Below are positions 1 to 7,727 of a DNA stretch of 37,053 nt, one piece after another. How positions within the stretch are numbered: position 1 is the first letter of the stretch; each line of letters begins with the position of its first letter. The position numbers and the translations under genes were made by a program. The stretch comes from an uncultured bacterium (GTDB lineage: Bacteria; Verrucomicrobiota; Kiritimatiellia; CAIKKV01; CAITUY01). Location of the stretch: assembly GCA_903908715.1 (NCBI GenBank), contig CAIVSY010000021.1, forward strand, positions 1-37,053, given 5' to 3'. The notes beneath the pieces are model-generated. The model was given only the letters and a program-made list of their open reading frames with translations. It did not search any database and was not told where the DNA came from.

Positions 1-75
1 AGCCCCATGGCGCCGACTCAACTGAACGTAATTCTTTTCATCAGTCTACCTTATCAACGACATCTGCCCTGCCAA

Positions 76-123
76 CGGAAAGTTCAGCGCACACGCCGGA
101 AGCTTCAACGCACAGACGGAAGG
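76..123. repeat. short imperfect tandem repeat, three units
   Basis: Three copies of a CGGAA-start unit begin at 76, 97 and 117 (spacing 21 and 20 nt). The first two share the pattern CGGAA-n-n-TTCA-n-CGCACA; the third keeps only the CGGAAGGTT start. It lies in the first 227 bases, where I see no convincing gene; a 45-codon frame from the ATG at 7 runs through the repeat but has no ribosome site in view. Its function is unknown, and it may be the decayed end of a gene or chance. Confidence 0.4.
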
Positions 124-175
124 TTTGCTCGCACCACGGCATGACGACCGGACCACATACCACCCACACATACTA

Positions 176-205
176 TTGTGGATACTTTCGGCCGGTTGGT
201 GTAAT
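176..205 (+). promoter_or_regulatory. possible sigma70 promoter for the 228-854 gene
   Basis: A TTGTGG box (176-181) and a TGTAAT box (200-205) are separated by 18 nt and lie just upstream of an AGAGGTGG ribosome site and the ATG at 228. The -10 is good (5 of 6) but the -35 keeps only TTG, so this is tentative. Confidence 0.35.
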
Positions 206-227
206 ATTCCCATAGAAGAGGTGGATC

Positions 228-854
228 ATGAAAAAGACATTGTTCATCGTCATTTCCGCCGTCATGATTGCGGCCCGTGCCGCTTCAGCAGACCCGAATT
301 ATTCTGTCGTTGGAGCCATTCTGGGCGCCACGGCAGGCCTGGTCATCGGTCATAACGTGGATGGCATTTCCAAGGAGGTAGCCGTTCCGGTATTTGCCAT
401 CACGGGCGGTATCATCGGACATCAATATGGGTTACACCGAAATGAATGGGCGTATCGAACCGATCCTTGCGGCCGCTATTACTACCTGGATGATTGCGAC
501 GCCTGCGGCAGGAGGAGTCGTAATGACTCCTACGGGAAATACGATCCATGGGGACGCCCCTACCCGCGGAACTATCGCAGCGGCTACGACCGCTACGATC
601 ACCGAAGCAGATACGAGGAACCTCGAACCAAACTCGGAAAGAAGTTTGCCATGAAGAAGGCCGAGTCCCAGAGATACGAGATTCCTGATGCCCACCCCGG
701 AGTCAACTTGATCAAGGTTTCCATCCTGAACAAGAGCGGCATCCGCTCCGACGTTCCCGTTATCCGGGTGAATGATCAGTTCATCGGCCCCCAGGGAGAA
801 GTCTACAAAACCCTGCCTACAGCCGAGGATCTGGCCCGGCGGTACCGGATGTAA
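228..854 (+). CDS. secreted glycine-zipper protein of unknown function
   Basis: A 208-residue protein that I do not recognise as a named family. Residues 1-21 form a signal peptide (KK, a hydrophobic stretch, then ASA before DP). Residues 27-68 are a glycine-rich, membrane-prone segment with spaced G residues, of the glycine-zipper type seen in outer-membrane-associated small proteins. Residues 79-93 hold three cysteines (C81, C90, C93). Residues 100-130 are rich in Tyr, Arg, Asp and Pro and look disordered. The C-terminal part (about 158-205) looks folded and ends in a segment with VPVIRVND and FIGPQGEVY. The start is supported by AGAGGTGG just upstream of the ATG. A periplasmic or outer-membrane envelope role is inferred only from composition. 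It appears monocistronic and is followed by a tRNA gene. Confidence 0.85.
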   Translation: MKKTLFIVISAVMIAARAASADPNYSVVGAILGATAGLVIGHNVDGISKEVAVPVFAITGGIIGHQYGLHRNEWAYRTDPCGRYYYLDDCDACGRRSRNDSYGKYDPWGRPYPRNYRSGYDRYDHRSRYEEPRTKLGKKFAMKKAESQRYEIPDAHPGVNLIKVSILNKSGIRSDVPVIRVNDQFIGPQGEVYKTLPTAEDLARRYRM

Positions 855-879
855 AACGGCCAACTGGGCGGAATCACCT

Positions 880-903
880 GCCGGCGTGGAATCCCCGGCC
901 GGT
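880..903 (+). terminator. weak terminator-like hairpin after the 228-854 gene
   Basis: GCCGGC (880-885) can pair with GCCGGT (898-903) across a 12-nt loop, followed by TTACTCTT. It sits between the stop at 854 and the tRNA promoter. The T tract is poor, so it is a marginal terminator. Confidence 0.25.
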
Positions 904-909
904 TTACTC

Positions 910-938
910 TTGAAGCAGGGCAAGGCTAACCCTATGAT
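910..938 (+). promoter_or_regulatory. sigma70-type promoter of the tRNA-Arg gene
   Basis: TTGAAG (910-915) and TATGAT (933-938) are separated by exactly 17 nt. Transcription would start near 945, about nine bases before the mature tRNA at 954, a typical layout for a single tRNA transcription unit. Confidence 0.6.
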
Positions 939-953
939 TTGCCCCCGCACAGT

Positions 954-1030
954 ACCCCCGTAGCTCAGCTGGACAGAGCATCGGATTTCTAATCCGGCGG
1001 TCGCAGGTTCGAACCCTGCCGGGGGTGCCA
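954..1030 (+). tRNA. tRNA-Arg, anticodon UCU (reads AGA/AGG)
   Basis: A full cloverleaf can be folded by eye. The acceptor stem ACCCCCG (954-960) pairs with CGGGGGT (1020-1026). The D stem GCTC (963-966) pairs with GAGC (976-979). The anticodon stem is 981-985/993-997, with one T-G wobble, and its loop carries TCT at 988-990. The variable loop is five bases, and the T stem GCAGG (1003-1007) pairs with CCTGC (1015-1019) around TTCGAAC. The discriminator is G1027 and CCA is encoded at 1028-1030. A promoter lies directly upstream. No integrase or duplicated 3' end was seen nearby, so it is not an obvious attachment site. Confidence 0.98.
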
Positions 1031-1085
1031 TTGACGCCGCCGACCGACCGGAACACGGCTCTCGCGCCTTGGCCAAGGTTCACTG

Positions 1086-1113
1086 TTGCCTTTTCCCGCC
1101 AAATCCATAGGAT
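1086..1113 (+). promoter_or_regulatory. possible promoter for the LRR-pdxJ-acpS-nnr run
   Basis: TTGCCT (1086-1091) and TAGGAT (1108-1113), 4 of 6 matches each, are separated by 16 nt in the 144-nt gap between the tRNA and the LRR gene. No other promoter in this gap looks better. The gap also holds a 12-nt palindrome, CCTTGGCCAAGG, at 1067-1078. Confidence 0.27.
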
Positions 1114-1174
1114 TCCAATCATACGTAATCACGGGAAGGCATCTGGGCCGCCCGGAATTATCACGGAGTTAACC

Positions 1175-1819
1175 ATGAAGCATTTTCTATCCGCCCTTGC
1201 CATCTGTACCCTTCTTGCAGGATGCTCACCATCGGACCAGTTCTGGAAGAAACCCGATCTCGGACCCCGGATCACCAGCCTCAATGACGCCACCGCTAAC
1301 CCGCAGTCGGTCCGCAACCTACACCTCTACGACAACCAACTCGAGATATTTCCGTCTGAAATTCTCCAACTTTCAAACCTGGAGCGGCTGAGCCTCCGGA
1401 AAAACACAATCCCATCCATCCCGGAAGGAATCTCTTCCCTCTCAAAGCTGGAATGGTTGGATCTCGGACGCTGTAATCTTGCCGAGTTGAATCCCGCCAT
1501 CGGCAAACTGGAGGTCCTTGCCTTCCTCTACCTGAACGACAACACGCTCACCTCATTGCCGGAAGCGATCGGCAACTGCACAAGACTGCAATACCTGAAT
1601 CTGGATCGGAACCAGCTGTCCGCACTGCCCGATGTAATCTGCCAACTCTCCTCCCTGAAATGGTTACGACTGAACCGCAACACCCTGACGGCGCTACCAG
1701 CCGACATCGGTCGCCTCGCCCCAAACCTGCGTCGACTCTACCTGAAAGGCAACCCTATCCCGGAATCGGAGAAGGCAAGAATCCGCAAGGCACTCCCGAA
1801 CTGTGAGGTCATTTTCTAA
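1175..1819 (+). CDS. leucine-rich-repeat lipoprotein
   Basis: A 214-residue protein with a lipoprotein signal peptide; lipobox LLAGC puts the lipidated cysteine at position 17. After a short linker, residues 47-195 form six full leucine-rich repeats of about 23 residues plus a seventh partial one, with the pattern LxxLxLxxNxLxxLPxxIxxLxx typical of the bacterial LRR class with LP in the middle. The protein is probably anchored in the outer membrane facing the periplasm or surface, and the curved LRR array would serve protein binding; the partner is unknown. I chose the ATG at 1175 because ACGGAG lies upstream and the lipobox then falls at the normal distance; an open frame extends further upstream but overlaps the tRNA. 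It sits 21 nt before pdxJ, so it may share that operon although its role looks unrelated. Confidence 0.9.
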   Translation: MKHFLSALAICTLLAGCSPSDQFWKKPDLGPRITSLNDATANPQSVRNLHLYDNQLEIFPSEILQLSNLERLSLRKNTIPSIPEGISSLSKLEWLDLGRCNLAELNPAIGKLEVLAFLYLNDNTLTSLPEAIGNCTRLQYLNLDRNQLSALPDVICQLSSLKWLRLNRNTLTALPADIGRLAPNLRRLYLKGNPIPESEKARIRKALPNCEVIF

Positions 1820-1840
1820 TTCCCGATCCGGAGCCCAACC

Positions 1841-2587
1841 ATGCGACAGAACTGCAAATTGCGCCTAGGCGTGAATATCGACCACGTGGCAACCCTGCGG
1901 CAGGCCCGTGGCACTTCCTACCCGAACCTGATCGAGGCCGCTCAAGCCTGTACCGCCGCCGGTGCAGATGGCATTACAATCCACCTGCGCGAAGACCGCC
2001 GCCATATCCAAGATCAGGATGTCTATGCCTTACGCCACGCCATCAAGACCTCGCTGAACTTGGAAATGGCCAACCATCCCGACATCGTCAAGATAGCGCT
2101 GGATGTGCGGCCCGACGAAGTCTGCATGGTTCCGGAACGCCGGCGTGAACTGACAACGGAAGGAGGCCTGGATGCCGCCGGACAGGAAAGGCAATTACAG
2201 CCGACTCTGCGGAAGTTGCATTCAGCCGGTATCGCGGTAAGCCTGTTTATCGCTGCTGATCCGTGCCAGGTCCGGGCCGCCGCCAGGCTTGGGGTCCCTT
2301 ACATCGAACTTCACACAGGTGCGTTCTGCGATAGTAAAGGCGCAAAGGCACGTCGTGAACTTTCCAATCTTTGCTCCGCAGCCCGTCTTGCCCATGAGCT
2401 CGGGATCAAGGTCAATGCCGGTCATGGAATTAACCTTGAGAATCTTCCTCCCATCCTGACCATCCCTTATCTGGATACGCTGAATATCGGACATAGTATT
2501 GTAGCCCGTTCCGTGTTCATCGGGATCGGGCAGGCCGTGAGGGAAATGCGGAAGGGTATGCGCGGATACCGGGGAGCAAAGACGTAA
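1841..2587 (+). CDS. pdxJ: pyridoxine 5'-phosphate synthase
   Basis: PdxJ condenses 1-deoxy-D-xylulose 5-phosphate with 3-amino-2-oxopropyl phosphate to give pyridoxine 5'-phosphate, the last ring-forming step of the DXP-dependent vitamin B6 route, in the cytoplasm. The 248-residue product is of normal length for this TIM-barrel family. Visible signatures are GVNIDHVATLRQAR (10-23), HLREDRRHIQ (48-57), ELHTG (156-160), VNAGHGIN (191-198) and NIGHS (215-219). H48, E75 and H195 correspond to the family's catalytic residues. GGAG precedes the ATG. The stop codon is directly followed by the acpS start, the widely conserved pdxJ-acpS pairing. Confidence 0.98.
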   Translation: MRQNCKLRLGVNIDHVATLRQARGTSYPNLIEAAQACTAAGADGITIHLREDRRHIQDQDVYALRHAIKTSLNLEMANHPDIVKIALDVRPDEVCMVPERRRELTTEGGLDAAGQERQLQPTLRKLHSAGIAVSLFIAADPCQVRAAARLGVPYIELHTGAFCDSKGAKARRELSNLCSAARLAHELGIKVNAGHGINLENLPPILTIPYLDTLNIGHSIVARSVFIGIGQAVREMRKGMRGYRGAKT

Positions 2588-2989
2588 ATGTGCGGCAATG
2601 TCATTGGAACCGGTGTTGATCTGGTCGAAAACGACCGCATCCGGGAATTGCTCGCCAAGTGGGGGGCGCACTTCAAGAATCGGGTCTTCCTGCCTGCCGA
2701 GCAGACTTATTGTGATTCAAAAGCCGCTCCCTGGCTGTATTATGCCGGACGCTTCGCCGTCAAGGAAGCGGTCTCCAAGGCGTTCGGAACCGGCATCGGT
2801 CCCTCCTTGGGATGGAAGGATATCGAAGTCGTCCGCAATTTGCACTCAGGAGCCCCATCCGTGGTCCTGAGCCCGCACGGAATGAAACTCGCCCGCCAAC
2901 AAGGGGTCGATCAGGTCCTCATCAGCCTGTCCCATACCCATCACTTTGCCGTCGCCCACGCGCTTCTGACCCGGTCCACAAAACTATGA
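2588..2989 (+). CDS. acpS: holo-[acyl-carrier-protein] synthase
   Basis: AcpS moves the 4'-phosphopantetheine arm from coenzyme A to a serine of apo-ACP, which activates fatty acid synthesis. The 133-residue protein matches the small trimeric AcpS type. It has the GTGVDLVE motif (7-14), whose D11 is the expected Mg ligand, and RFAVKEAVSKA (55-65) with E60 as the second metal ligand. A SLSHTHHFAVAHA segment (113-125) is typical of the family C terminus. Its ATG abuts the pdxJ stop with no gap, and its stop overlaps the next start as ATGA (2986-2989), so the three genes are translationally coupled. Confidence 0.97.
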   Translation: MCGNVIGTGVDLVENDRIRELLAKWGAHFKNRVFLPAEQTYCDSKAAPWLYYAGRFAVKEAVSKAFGTGIGPSLGWKDIEVVRNLHSGAPSVVLSPHGMKLARQQGVDQVLISLSHTHHFAVAHALLTRSTKL

Positions 2990-4551
2990 AAGCCATCACG
3001 ACAAGCCAGATGCGTGAGCTGGAAAAGATCGCCTCGGAGGAATTCCAGATCCAGGGTGTCGAACTGATGCGACGGGCCGGTCGCGGTGTGGCCTCAGTTG
3101 TGGCTTATCTAGCAGACAAGGCCCAGGTCGGCGACACCTTCATCCAATTGATTGCCGGTCGGGGGAATAACGGAGGCGACGTCTTCGCCGCAGCAACCTT
3201 CCTCCACGAGGAAAAATTCGAAATCGAGGTCCTCCTTGCAGGTTCCGCATCAGAAATCAAGGGTGACGCACTGCGGCATTTGAGCAAAATGCGGGCCGCG
3301 GGAGTCCCACTGGTCGAATTGCCAACCAAGGAATCGTGGGAAAACGCCGTACACGATGCGGGCAGCGGGGAAATCATCGTGGATGGAATTCTTGGAACGG
3401 GCGTGAACGGTCCGCCAAGAGGACCCGTGGCGGCTGCTATCCATTATATCAATACGGTGTCCGCAGATAACCTGGTTGTTTCCATTGATGTCCCCTCCGG
3501 CTTGAATGCCGATACCGGCGAGGCTCCGGGTGAAGCCGTTCAAGCCGACATTACCGTCACGATCGGCATGCCTAAGACCGGGCTCCTGACCCCGAAGGCT
3601 CTCCCGTATGTGGGAAGCCTGGAAGTCGTCAGTATCGGAATCCCTGTGGAACTAACCAGCCACTATGCCACCCCGCGTGAATTGATTACAGGCTGGGACG
3701 CCCGCCTCTGCCTGCCGCGCCGCAACAGAGACGCCCACAAGGGCGCGTTCGGCCATGCCCTGATCATCGGGGGAGCCGTTGGTATGGCTGGGGCTCCCGC
3801 GCTGGCCGCTAGGGGGGCCATTCGCGTTGGTGCCGGCCTGGTCTCTGTCCTGGTCCCGCGGCCGATCTATCCCGTGGTAGCGGGCACCAGCCTGGAAGTG
3901 ATGACCCATCCGGATCAGGAGACGGAATCCGGCTCTCTTGCCTATTCCGCATGGGAGTATTGGAGGAACCGGCTCACAGGCTATGATGCCATCGTCGCCG
4001 GCCCAGGTATGTCCCTTCATGCAGATTCGACCCTCTGGATCCGGTCCCTGCTTCAAGAGGCCCGATGCCCGCTTCTGCTGGATGCCGATGCCCTTTCGGC
4101 CATCGCGGATACCCCGGAACTGATTGCCAAGTCCCCTTGCCCTGTCGTGATCACCCCCCACCCCGGCGAACTCGCACGCCTGCTCCGTTGTACGGCCGGG
4201 GAAATTCAGACGGACCGTGAAGCGGCTGCAAGGCAAGCGGCCCGTTTGACCAGCGCAACCGTAGTCCTTAAGGGAGCCGGAACCATCGTGACAACTGCGG
4301 ATAGCCCCATGCATGTCAATCTCACAGGCAACCCCGGAATGGCGACCGGCGGCACAGGGGACGTTCTAGCAGGCATCATCGGAGGGTTGATGGCACAAGG
4401 CATCCCCCCATTCGATGCGGCCCGAACCGGTGTATTCCTGCATGGCCGGGCGGGGGACTGCGCCATGTGGAAGAAATCACAAGCAGGACTTCTGGCTGGC
4501 GACCTTGTCGAGGAATTGCCCTCTGTCCTTCGCGAAGTCTCAACCCGCTGA
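2986..4551 (+). CDS. nnr: bifunctional NAD(P)H-hydrate epimerase / ADP-dependent dehydratase
   Basis: This enzyme repairs damaged NADH and NADPH hydrates: the N-terminal half interconverts R and S forms, and the C-terminal half dehydrates the S form using ADP. The product is 521 residues, the usual length of the fused YjeF-type protein. The epimerase domain (about 1-225) carries GRGNNGGD (58-65) and DGILGTGVNG (133-142). The ribokinase-like dehydratase domain (about 235-515) carries DADAL (366-370), TPHPGE (390-395) and GNPGMATGGTGDVL (448-461) with the catalytic aspartate D459. I chose the ATG at 2986, overlapping the acpS stop; a longer frame runs back inside acpS but has no homologous content. 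It is the last plus-strand gene and ends 29 nt from the end of the convergent RND gene, with no clear terminator in between. Confidence 0.97.
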   Translation: MKAITTSQMRELEKIASEEFQIQGVELMRRAGRGVASVVAYLADKAQVGDTFIQLIAGRGNNGGDVFAAATFLHEEKFEIEVLLAGSASEIKGDALRHLSKMRAAGVPLVELPTKESWENAVHDAGSGEIIVDGILGTGVNGPPRGPVAAAIHYINTVSADNLVVSIDVPSGLNADTGEAPGEAVQADITVTIGMPKTGLLTPKALPYVGSLEVVSIGIPVELTSHYATPRELITGWDARLCLPRRNRDAHKGAFGHALIIGGAVGMAGAPALAARGAIRVGAGLVSVLVPRPIYPVVAGTSLEVMTHPDQETESGSLAYSAWEYWRNRLTGYDAIVAGPGMSLHADSTLWIRSLLQEARCPLLLDADALSAIADTPELIAKSPCPVVITPHPGELARLLRCTAGEIQTDREAAARQAARLTSATVVLKGAGTIVTTADSPMHVNLTGNPGMATGGTGDVLAGIIGGLMAQGIPPFDAARTGVFLHGRAGDCAMWKKSQAGLLAGDLVEELPSVLREVSTR

Positions 4552-4580
4552 CTTCACACCGCCGGATTGTACCCCGCCCT

Positions 4581-7500
4581 CTACCGCTGACTGGTTTCCG
4601 GTCCTGTCCCGGACTTGCCTTCCATATTCAGGATCTTGCGCCGCATAACCGCGGACGCCGATTCCATGAGGCTGTACATGACCGGAACCTGAACAAGCGT
4701 CAGGACCGTGGCAAACGTCAGACCAAAAATCACGGCCACAGCCATCGGCCCCCACCATGCCGACGTTTCCGCACCCGCAACCAGTTTCGGCGGCCATGTA
4801 TGGATTTCGAAACTCCACCCCACCGCCATCGGAATCAGTCCCGCGACTGTGGTGAGAGCCGTGAGCAAAACGGGCCGCAAGCGGGTCCGGCCAGCCTCGA
4901 CAATCGCATCCTCCACGCTACCCGACTCCTTCTTGCGCTGGTTAATGTAGTCAATGAGAACAATTCCGTTGTTGACCACAACCCCGGCCAGGCTGACAAC
5001 ACCAATACCGGTCATGATCACACCGAACGGCATATGGTTGAGAATCAGGCCCCACAAGACACCCACCAGCGAAAGAATGACCGCAAACATGATGATAAAC
5101 GGCTGTAATACCGAATTGAACTCCATGATGAGAATTAAGGCGATCAAGGCTAGAGCGACCAGAAAGGCCTTCTGGAGAAAGGCCATCGCCTCGTTCATTT
5201 CCTTGGTGTCCCCCATGAAAGTCACCGAATACCCCTTGGGTATGGACATCTTGCCCATCCGCAGTTTCACATCATCGAGTATCTTGTCGACGCCCCGTCC
5301 GTTATTACTACCGGTAATGGTAATGACACGCTTCTGGTCCTTGCGGCGTATCTGGCCGCGCCCTCCCTCATAGGAAAACGACCCGAGGGAGGCGAGAGGC
5401 ACAAGACCCCCCGTACGGCTGACCACCTTTACCTCCTTCAGCAGGTCAACACTCTGTCTCTGGTCCTCTCGCAACCGCACCGTGATATCAAATTCGTCCT
5501 CGCCCGCCCGGAACTTGCTGGTGGAATCACCATTGATGGCCGTACGCAAGGCGTTGCCAACCGTCCTTGTATCCAGGCCAAGCAGCGCGGCACGGTCACG
5601 GTCAACATGGAATCTGAGTTCGGGGCGCGCATCCTCCATATCATCCTGCACATCCACAAGGCCAGGCACTGTGACCATCTCGCGCTGAATGGCATCCGAC
5701 AACTTGGCCAACTCCCCGAAGTCATCACCCGCCACCTCGATGCTTACGGGCGCGCCGGTCGGCGGCCCCATCTTTTCCCTTTCCACTTTGATTTCAGCAC
5801 CGGGAATCACTCCGATTTCACGGCGAATGCGTTCAACAAGGTCACGGCTGTTCTCCCGCCGCTCACCGAACTTCAGGAATTCAACATGGATCGACCCCAG
5901 ATGCGTCCCCGAAGCCGCACTCAGCGCCCACTCACCGGAAGAGCCGGCGTTGGCAAGGCAGAACTTGATATCCCTGTAGCTTGCCAGTTTCCGCTCGATC
6001 GACTGCAGGGCTGCATCGGTCGTCTGGATATCAGTCCCCTCAGGAAAACGGACAGACAGGGTCGCAGTCCGTGGTTCAACATCCGGAAACAGCTCCTTGC
6101 CGAGTTCAAGCCGACCATACAGAACGCCGCTGAACACAAGAAAAACAAACCCGATCGACGTAACCCACCACCGATGAGCCAGGGCAACCCGCAAAACCCA
6201 CTCGTATGCGTCCATGAACCGGGTCCAGGCGGCATGCGGCTGCTCTTCCCCTTTGCCGGCGGCCGGCCGCTGAACGAAAACCGAGCAAATCGCCGGATTG
6301 ACAACCAGCGCGATGAACAGGGACATCGCAAGGACAATAATCGTCGTCTTGGGCAGAAAACTCATGAACTGCCCCATGATGTCCGGCCAGAAGACAAGCG
6401 GCCAGAAGGCCGCCAATGTAGTGAGCGTGGATGTCGTAACAGGCCAGGCCACTTCCGCCGCACCATCCAACGCAGCCTGTAACCGGTCCTTGCCATTACA
6501 ATAATGCCGATAAATGTTCTCTACCATCACGATGGCATTGTCCACCAGCATACCGACGGTCAGGATCAGGCTGAAAAGGACAAGCATGTTCAGGGTGATC
6601 CCCATGACAGACAAGGCAATAAAGCCCAGCATAAGGGAAAATGGAATCGCCAGGCCGACAAGCACGCTGTTGCGGACCCCCAGGAACAACAGCAGGATGG
6701 CCACCACCAGGAGAAATCCGCTGACAATATTGTTTTCCAGATCCTCGATCATCAAGCGGATCATTTCCGACTGGTCATTGACATAGGTAATGGCAATTCC
6801 CGGCGGCGGCGCATTGCGCCCCAGCAAATCCTTGACCTCTCGGATGACCCGGACGGCATTCTCCCCGCTGCGCTTGTGAACCGCCACGGAAACACAGGGG
6901 GCCCCGTTCACCCTGGAAACGGACACCAGATCCTTATAACCATCCAGCACAGCCGCCACCTCACCAAGCCGGATCTGGCGCCCATCCCGCACAGCCACAA
7001 CAAGGTCCGTGATGCGATGCACATCGGAAAATTCCCCGGGAATCCGCACCTGGAACTTGTCACCGCGGATTTCAAGATTACCAGCCGAAACGGTTGCGTT
7101 CTCCGCGAAGACCGCCGCCATGAGATGGGAAAGACTGATCCCATAGGCATTCAGACGCCTCAAATCCACGTTGATCTGAATCTCACGCTCTCGCGTCCCA
7201 TATAGCCTTGCCTCCAGGACTCCCGCGATTGTCTCTATGAGGTCCTGATAGTCTTCGGCAAGCCGCTTCAAACGCTCGGCATCCCGGTCTCCCGAGATCG
7301 CAAACGTGAACACCGGAATATCCGTGCTGAAATTGAACCCCTGGATAACCGGTGCATCCAGATCCTTGGGAAGATCCCGCTTGGCGAGATCCACCTTGTC
7401 CTTAACCTTCTGCACCGCATTGTCGATATCCTGCCGCGGCAGGAATTCAATTGTCACGGTGCAAACGCCTTCCGCGGACGAGGAAGTCATCTTCTTGAGA

Positions 7501-7727
7501 TTTTCCAACCCCTTGAATTGCTTCTCGAGCGGAATGGTGATCAGGTTCTCAATCTCGGCAGGCGCCACCCCTTCATAGGCAGCCGTCACGAAAACCATCG
7601 GAATGGTAATATCGGGCGCGCCTTCCCTCGGCATGGTGAAATAGACCGCAGGCCCCGCGACCATGAGAATAACCAGCATCGCGAAGACAGAAACACGGAA
7701 TCGCACCGCATAACGGGTCAGAATCAT
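4581..7727 (-). CDS. RND-family efflux pump, inner-membrane transporter
   Basis: A full-length (1048 residues) resistance-nodulation-division transporter of the AcrB type. It uses proton influx across the inner membrane to push substrates from periplasm or membrane into an outer-membrane channel. The N-terminal hydrophobic segment (about 12-31) is followed by a large periplasmic loop, a membrane bundle starting near 335, a second hydrophobic segment near 525-545, a second periplasmic loop and a C-terminal membrane bundle. In the fourth membrane helix the proton-relay motif reads GMLVDNAIVMVEN (392-404): D396 is present, but the second acidic residue of AcrB is replaced by N397, as in many RND pumps outside the classical drug-efflux group. 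The substrate cannot be told. The start overlaps the upstream fusion-protein stop as ATGA (7724-7727). Confidence 0.96.
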   Translation of the reverse strand: MILTRYAVRFRVSVFAMLVILMVAGPAVYFTMPREGAPDITIPMVFVTAAYEGVAPAEIENLITIPLEKQFKGLENLKKMTSSSAEGVCTVTIEFLPRQDIDNAVQKVKDKVDLAKRDLPKDLDAPVIQGFNFSTDIPVFTFAISGDRDAERLKRLAEDYQDLIETIAGVLEARLYGTREREIQINVDLRRLNAYGISLSHLMAAVFAENATVSAGNLEIRGDKFQVRIPGEFSDVHRITDLVVAVRDGRQIRLGEVAAVLDGYKDLVSVSRVNGAPCVSVAVHKRSGENAVRVIREVKDLLGRNAPPPGIAITYVNDQSEMIRLMIEDLENNIVSGFLLVVAILLLFLGVRNSVLVGLAIPFSLMLGFIALSVMGITLNMLVLFSLILTVGMLVDNAIVMVENIYRHYCNGKDRLQAALDGAAEVAWPVTTSTLTTLAAFWPLVFWPDIMGQFMSFLPKTTIIVLAMSLFIALVVNPAICSVFVQRPAAGKGEEQPHAAWTRFMDAYEWVLRVALAHRWWVTSIGFVFLVFSGVLYGRLELGKELFPDVEPRTATLSVRFPEGTDIQTTDAALQSIERKLASYRDIKFCLANAGSSGEWALSAASGTHLGSIHVEFLKFGERRENSRDLVERIRREIGVIPGAEIKVEREKMGPPTGAPVSIEVAGDDFGELAKLSDAIQREMVTVPGLVDVQDDMEDARPELRFHVDRDRAALLGLDTRTVGNALRTAINGDSTSKFRAGEDEFDITVRLREDQRQSVDLLKEVKVVSRTGGLVPLASLGSFSYEGGRGQIRRKDQKRVITITGSNNGRGVDKILDDVKLRMGKMSIPKGYSVTFMGDTKEMNEAMAFLQKAFLVALALIALILIMEFNSVLQPFIIMFAVILSLVGVLWGLILNHMPFGVIMTGIGVVSLAGVVVNNGIVLIDYINQRKKESGSVEDAIVEAGRTRLRPVLLTALTTVAGLIPMAVGWSFEIHTWPPKLVAGAETSAWWGPMAVAVIFGLTFATVLTLVQVPVMYSLMESASAVMRRKILNMEGKSGTGPETSQR

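Noticed and set aside
954..1030. tRNA-Arg as an integration site of a mobile element
   Set aside because: No integrase gene and no second copy of the tRNA 3' end was seen in the flanking sequence.
4552..4580. Bidirectional terminator sought between nnr and the RND gene
   Set aside because: Only 29 nt are available and no stem with a T tract is visible.
4545..4592. 9-bp direct repeat CCGCTGACT at 4545-4553 and 4584-4592 around the convergent gene ends
   Set aside because: The copies overlap the coding ends of both genes and there is no transposase or insertion sequence nearby; chance is adequate.
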